From Cyanobacteria bacterium UBA11153 (lineage in GTDB: Bacteria; Cyanobacteriota; Cyanobacteriia; Cyanobacteriales; Coleofasciculaceae), in assembly GCA_003511885.1 (NCBI GenBank), contig DOIX01000267.1, forward strand, positions 1 through 40,038: DNA of 40,038 nt. The letters are read 5' to 3'. The notes under the pieces were generated by a model, which saw only the letters and a program-made list of their open reading frames with translations, made no database searches and had not been told where the DNA came from. Of this stretch, positions 38,324 to 40,038 are shown one piece after another; the stretch's first letter is position 1, and each line of letters begins with the position of its first letter. Position numbers and translations under genes: made by a program.

Positions 38324-39877
38324 ATGCCACAAATAAATTTTAAATGTTTTTCTGAATTACATGAGTTTATTCGCCGCTACAATGCCACATCATTCCTGGA
38401 GATTGGAACTAATAAATGCTGGGCAAAGTGGGAAACTAAATGCTCAAATCCTTTAGATTGGGTGTATAGTAATGCTGAACGCAATTATGCTGTCCGGATC
38501 ATGTTATTAGCAAGTGCAGGCAGTCCCTATAAGAAGAAAAATATTAGTGTTGAGGAATTCAATAGTTTAATTAATGCCTATTACAACTTTGATGGACATA
38601 CTATTTCAAATAAACATCTTCTTGACGAAGAATTGAAAAACCTATTTGAGTTTATAAAAAAATGGGAAATTGACAATTATAAAAAAGTACGAAACTGGTC
38701 TTTTAAATTGAGTGATGTTTTGGATTCAGAATTAATTCGCGATCACGTAGCTTATCTAGATTTGCAACGTCAAGTAGCTTTTCAAAATTCAGGTTTTGGC
38801 TACCCAATTTCCCGCATACAGCGAACAATAAAATTTATTGAATTGCTAGACAAGCATTCTAATCAAACATTTTCAGATGAGTTTTTCAAGTATACAAAAT
38901 TACCCAGAATAGATTACTTTAAACAAATTCTAGGTTGCTTAGGTGTATTTGGATATTTTTCTGAAACAAAAGGATTTTGTAATTTTTCTGATTTTTCCAA
39001 TCTCATAGATGAGGAAGTTCAAAAATTAGGAATTACTCCAGAAAGTTTGAAATTATTTGTCAAGCAAAATAGTGCATACTTTTTCGCGCAAACTGATAAT
39101 TCGTTTCGGAGCAAGATCAATAAAAATATTAATATGGTTCCTCGTTTTTATCAACTATTTTTTTATAATCAATTTCTGGAAGTCCCCTTTATTGAATTGA
39201 GTAATGAGAAATTCTGTTTGCCAGATCCTTTTTCTTTTACTGAATCCTGCTGGAATCAGATTAGAGGTATTATTTTCAATAACAATAATAGAAAAAGACT
39301 AGAGCAATTATTAAGCCGTGCATTTGAAGATTATATTGAAACTGTACTGCTTCCTCTTATTATCCCTCAATCTTTTGAGAAACTTACAGAAGTTGAAAAT
39401 CCCAGATCTAACAAAGATAAGCGTGCTGATTTTCTCATTACAACTTCAAGTTCATATATCGTATTAGAATGCAAAAGCAGTATTATGTCTGCTGAGACAA
39501 GTTCTTATTTTCATCCTGATAAACTTGCTGAACTTTGGTGTCGTATCCACTCCGCAGTTGAGCAAATTAGGATAACAGTGGAAGCTCTCAAGCTTCAGGA
39601 TAAGCCAGTAATTCCTCTCATCATGACTTTTTATGACAGTATTGCCGCATCCTCAGTATTAGAGGAAATGATAAAACAAACTGATTATTGCTCTCGTATG
39701 GGTTTGAATATGCCGCCAGTTGTATATTCTCTACATGAGTTTGAACATTGGATATCCGATAGAAGCATTAATAATTGGGCAGAATTAATTCTATCAAAAC
39801 AGCATAACGATGCTCCTATAAAACCTGACAATAAAGGACATAATTACGATCATTTAAAAGACATTTGTATTCTGTAA
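38324..39877 (+). CDS. Large protein with PD-(D/E)XK nuclease-like motif
   Basis: 517 residues. I do not recognise a named family. The C-terminal third contains KRADFLITTSSSYIVLECKSS: Asp369, then Glu382-Cys-Lys384, the D...ExK arrangement of PD-(D/E)XK nucleases between two hydrophobic strands. The first 330 residues are helical, rich in aromatic residues and Lys/Asn, with no membrane segment. Its AT-rich composition differs from the neighbouring chromosomal genes, hinting at transfer. It follows the tRNA array on the same strand, 92 bases after tRNA-Ile. A stand-alone defence or mobile-element nuclease is plausible but not shown. Confidence 0.75.
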   Translation: MPQINFKCFSELHEFIRRYNATSFLEIGTNKCWAKWETKCSNPLDWVYSNAERNYAVRIMLLASAGSPYKKKNISVEEFNSLINAYYNFDGHTISNKHLLDEELKNLFEFIKKWEIDNYKKVRNWSFKLSDVLDSELIRDHVAYLDLQRQVAFQNSGFGYPISRIQRTIKFIELLDKHSNQTFSDEFFKYTKLPRIDYFKQILGCLGVFGYFSETKGFCNFSDFSNLIDEEVQKLGITPESLKLFVKQNSAYFFAQTDNSFRSKINKNINMVPRFYQLFFYNQFLEVPFIELSNEKFCLPDPFSFTESCWNQIRGIIFNNNNRKRLEQLLSRAFEDYIETVLLPLIIPQSFEKLTEVENPRSNKDKRADFLITTSSSYIVLECKSSIMSAETSSYFHPDKLAELWCRIHSAVEQIRITVEALKLQDKPVIPLIMTFYDSIAASSVLEEMIKQTDYCSRMGLNMPPVVYSLHEFEHWISDRSINNWAELILSKQHNDAPIKPDNKGHNYDHLKDICIL

Positions 39878-39897
39878 TTTATGTCATCAAATTCTAC

Positions 39898-40000
39898 TAT
39901 AGCAACCCTAAATCAGTTGTAACAAGTGCGCGGCTTGAAACCCAGTCAGAGCAAGGATCACAGTTTTCAAAATTGCCACAACCTATTTAGGATTGCTATA
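39898..40000. mobile_element. MITE-like element with TATAGCAA ends
   Basis: About 103 bases. Imperfect terminal inverted repeats begin TATAGCAACCCTAAAT on the left and end ATTTAGGATTGCTATA on the right. The terminal TA fits IS630/Tc1-type transposition. No coding capacity and no transposase nearby. It lies just after the nuclease-like gene. Confidence 0.75.
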
Positions 40001-40038
40001 CAGCGGTTCCCGTTTCTATGAGGTACAGTAGTAGAAAT

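Noticed and set aside
38057..38332. Minus-strand frames opposite the last tRNA-Ser genes
   Set aside because: They are reverse translations of tRNA genes.

Overview
The window is chromosomal-looking DNA from a cyanobacterium, probably a filamentous one. Supporting signs are HIP1 octamers (GCGATCGC) scattered throughout, many 7-base tandem repeats (GGGGCTA, CAACTGT, CATTAGC) between genes, an NtcA-type nitrogen promoter in front of a complete urea transporter operon, and proteins of clearly cyanobacterial type (SigG-like ECF sigma factor, PAS-rich kinases, RTX protein, Uma2 remnant). The species cannot be fixed from the sequence alone.

Layout. 0-4 kb: an ECF sigma factor with its membrane anti-sigma partner, a Tat/lipoprotein peptide-binding protein, and two ordinary tRNA genes (Thr-GGT, Tyr-GTA). 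4.1-10 kb: urtABCDE, the urea ABC transporter, behind an NtcA box; the operon is peppered with repeats, including a MITE-like palindrome between urtB and urtC. 10.1-22.1 kb: a small unknown gene, two facing-away nucleotidyltransferase-fold genes, then a long minus-strand set that reads, in transcription order: PqqD-like protein, a 19-codon ORF, an HPr-kinase-like ATPase, two GT2 glycosyltransferases, two TPR-glycosyltransferases, a frameshifted HD-domain protein, an SDR oxidoreductase and an SMP-30 lactonase-like protein. This looks like an undescribed peptide- and/or glycan-modifying locus. 22.7-28.3 kb: signalling genes on the plus strand (a HisKA_2 PAS kinase, a REC-PAS-histidine kinase, a REC-adenylate cyclase). 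28.4-33.5 kb: a DUF2470 protein, a DEDDh exonuclease, a lipoprotein, a vWD/RTX secreted protein and an internally deleted Uma2 pseudogene.

33.7-38.2 kb: an array of 28 recognisable plus-strand tRNA genes covering 18 amino acids (none for Gly or Val), behind one consensus promoter and a sequence like the boxA antiterminator of cyanobacterial rRNA leaders. The array has several odd features. Three tRNAs (Asp, Glu-CTC, Ser-GGA) carry a 23-24 base dispersed repeat at exactly the same place in the T-loop. A fourth copy sits in a palindromic repeat, whose intact arm shows that the target was TTCA. Four tRNAs with leucine anticodons (CAA, TAA, CAG, AAG) have short class I variable loops. Several others have altered T-loops. 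One protein gene of unknown function lies inside the array, and a PD-(D/E)XK nuclease-like gene follows it.

The two regions most worth following up are the tRNA array and the PqqD/HprK/glycosyltransferase locus with its 19-residue candidate peptide. Mobile and repeat DNA (heptamer arrays, ACGCAAAG repeats, small dispersed repeats, MITE-like palindromes) has reshaped gene ends, intergenic spacers and tRNA genes across the window.
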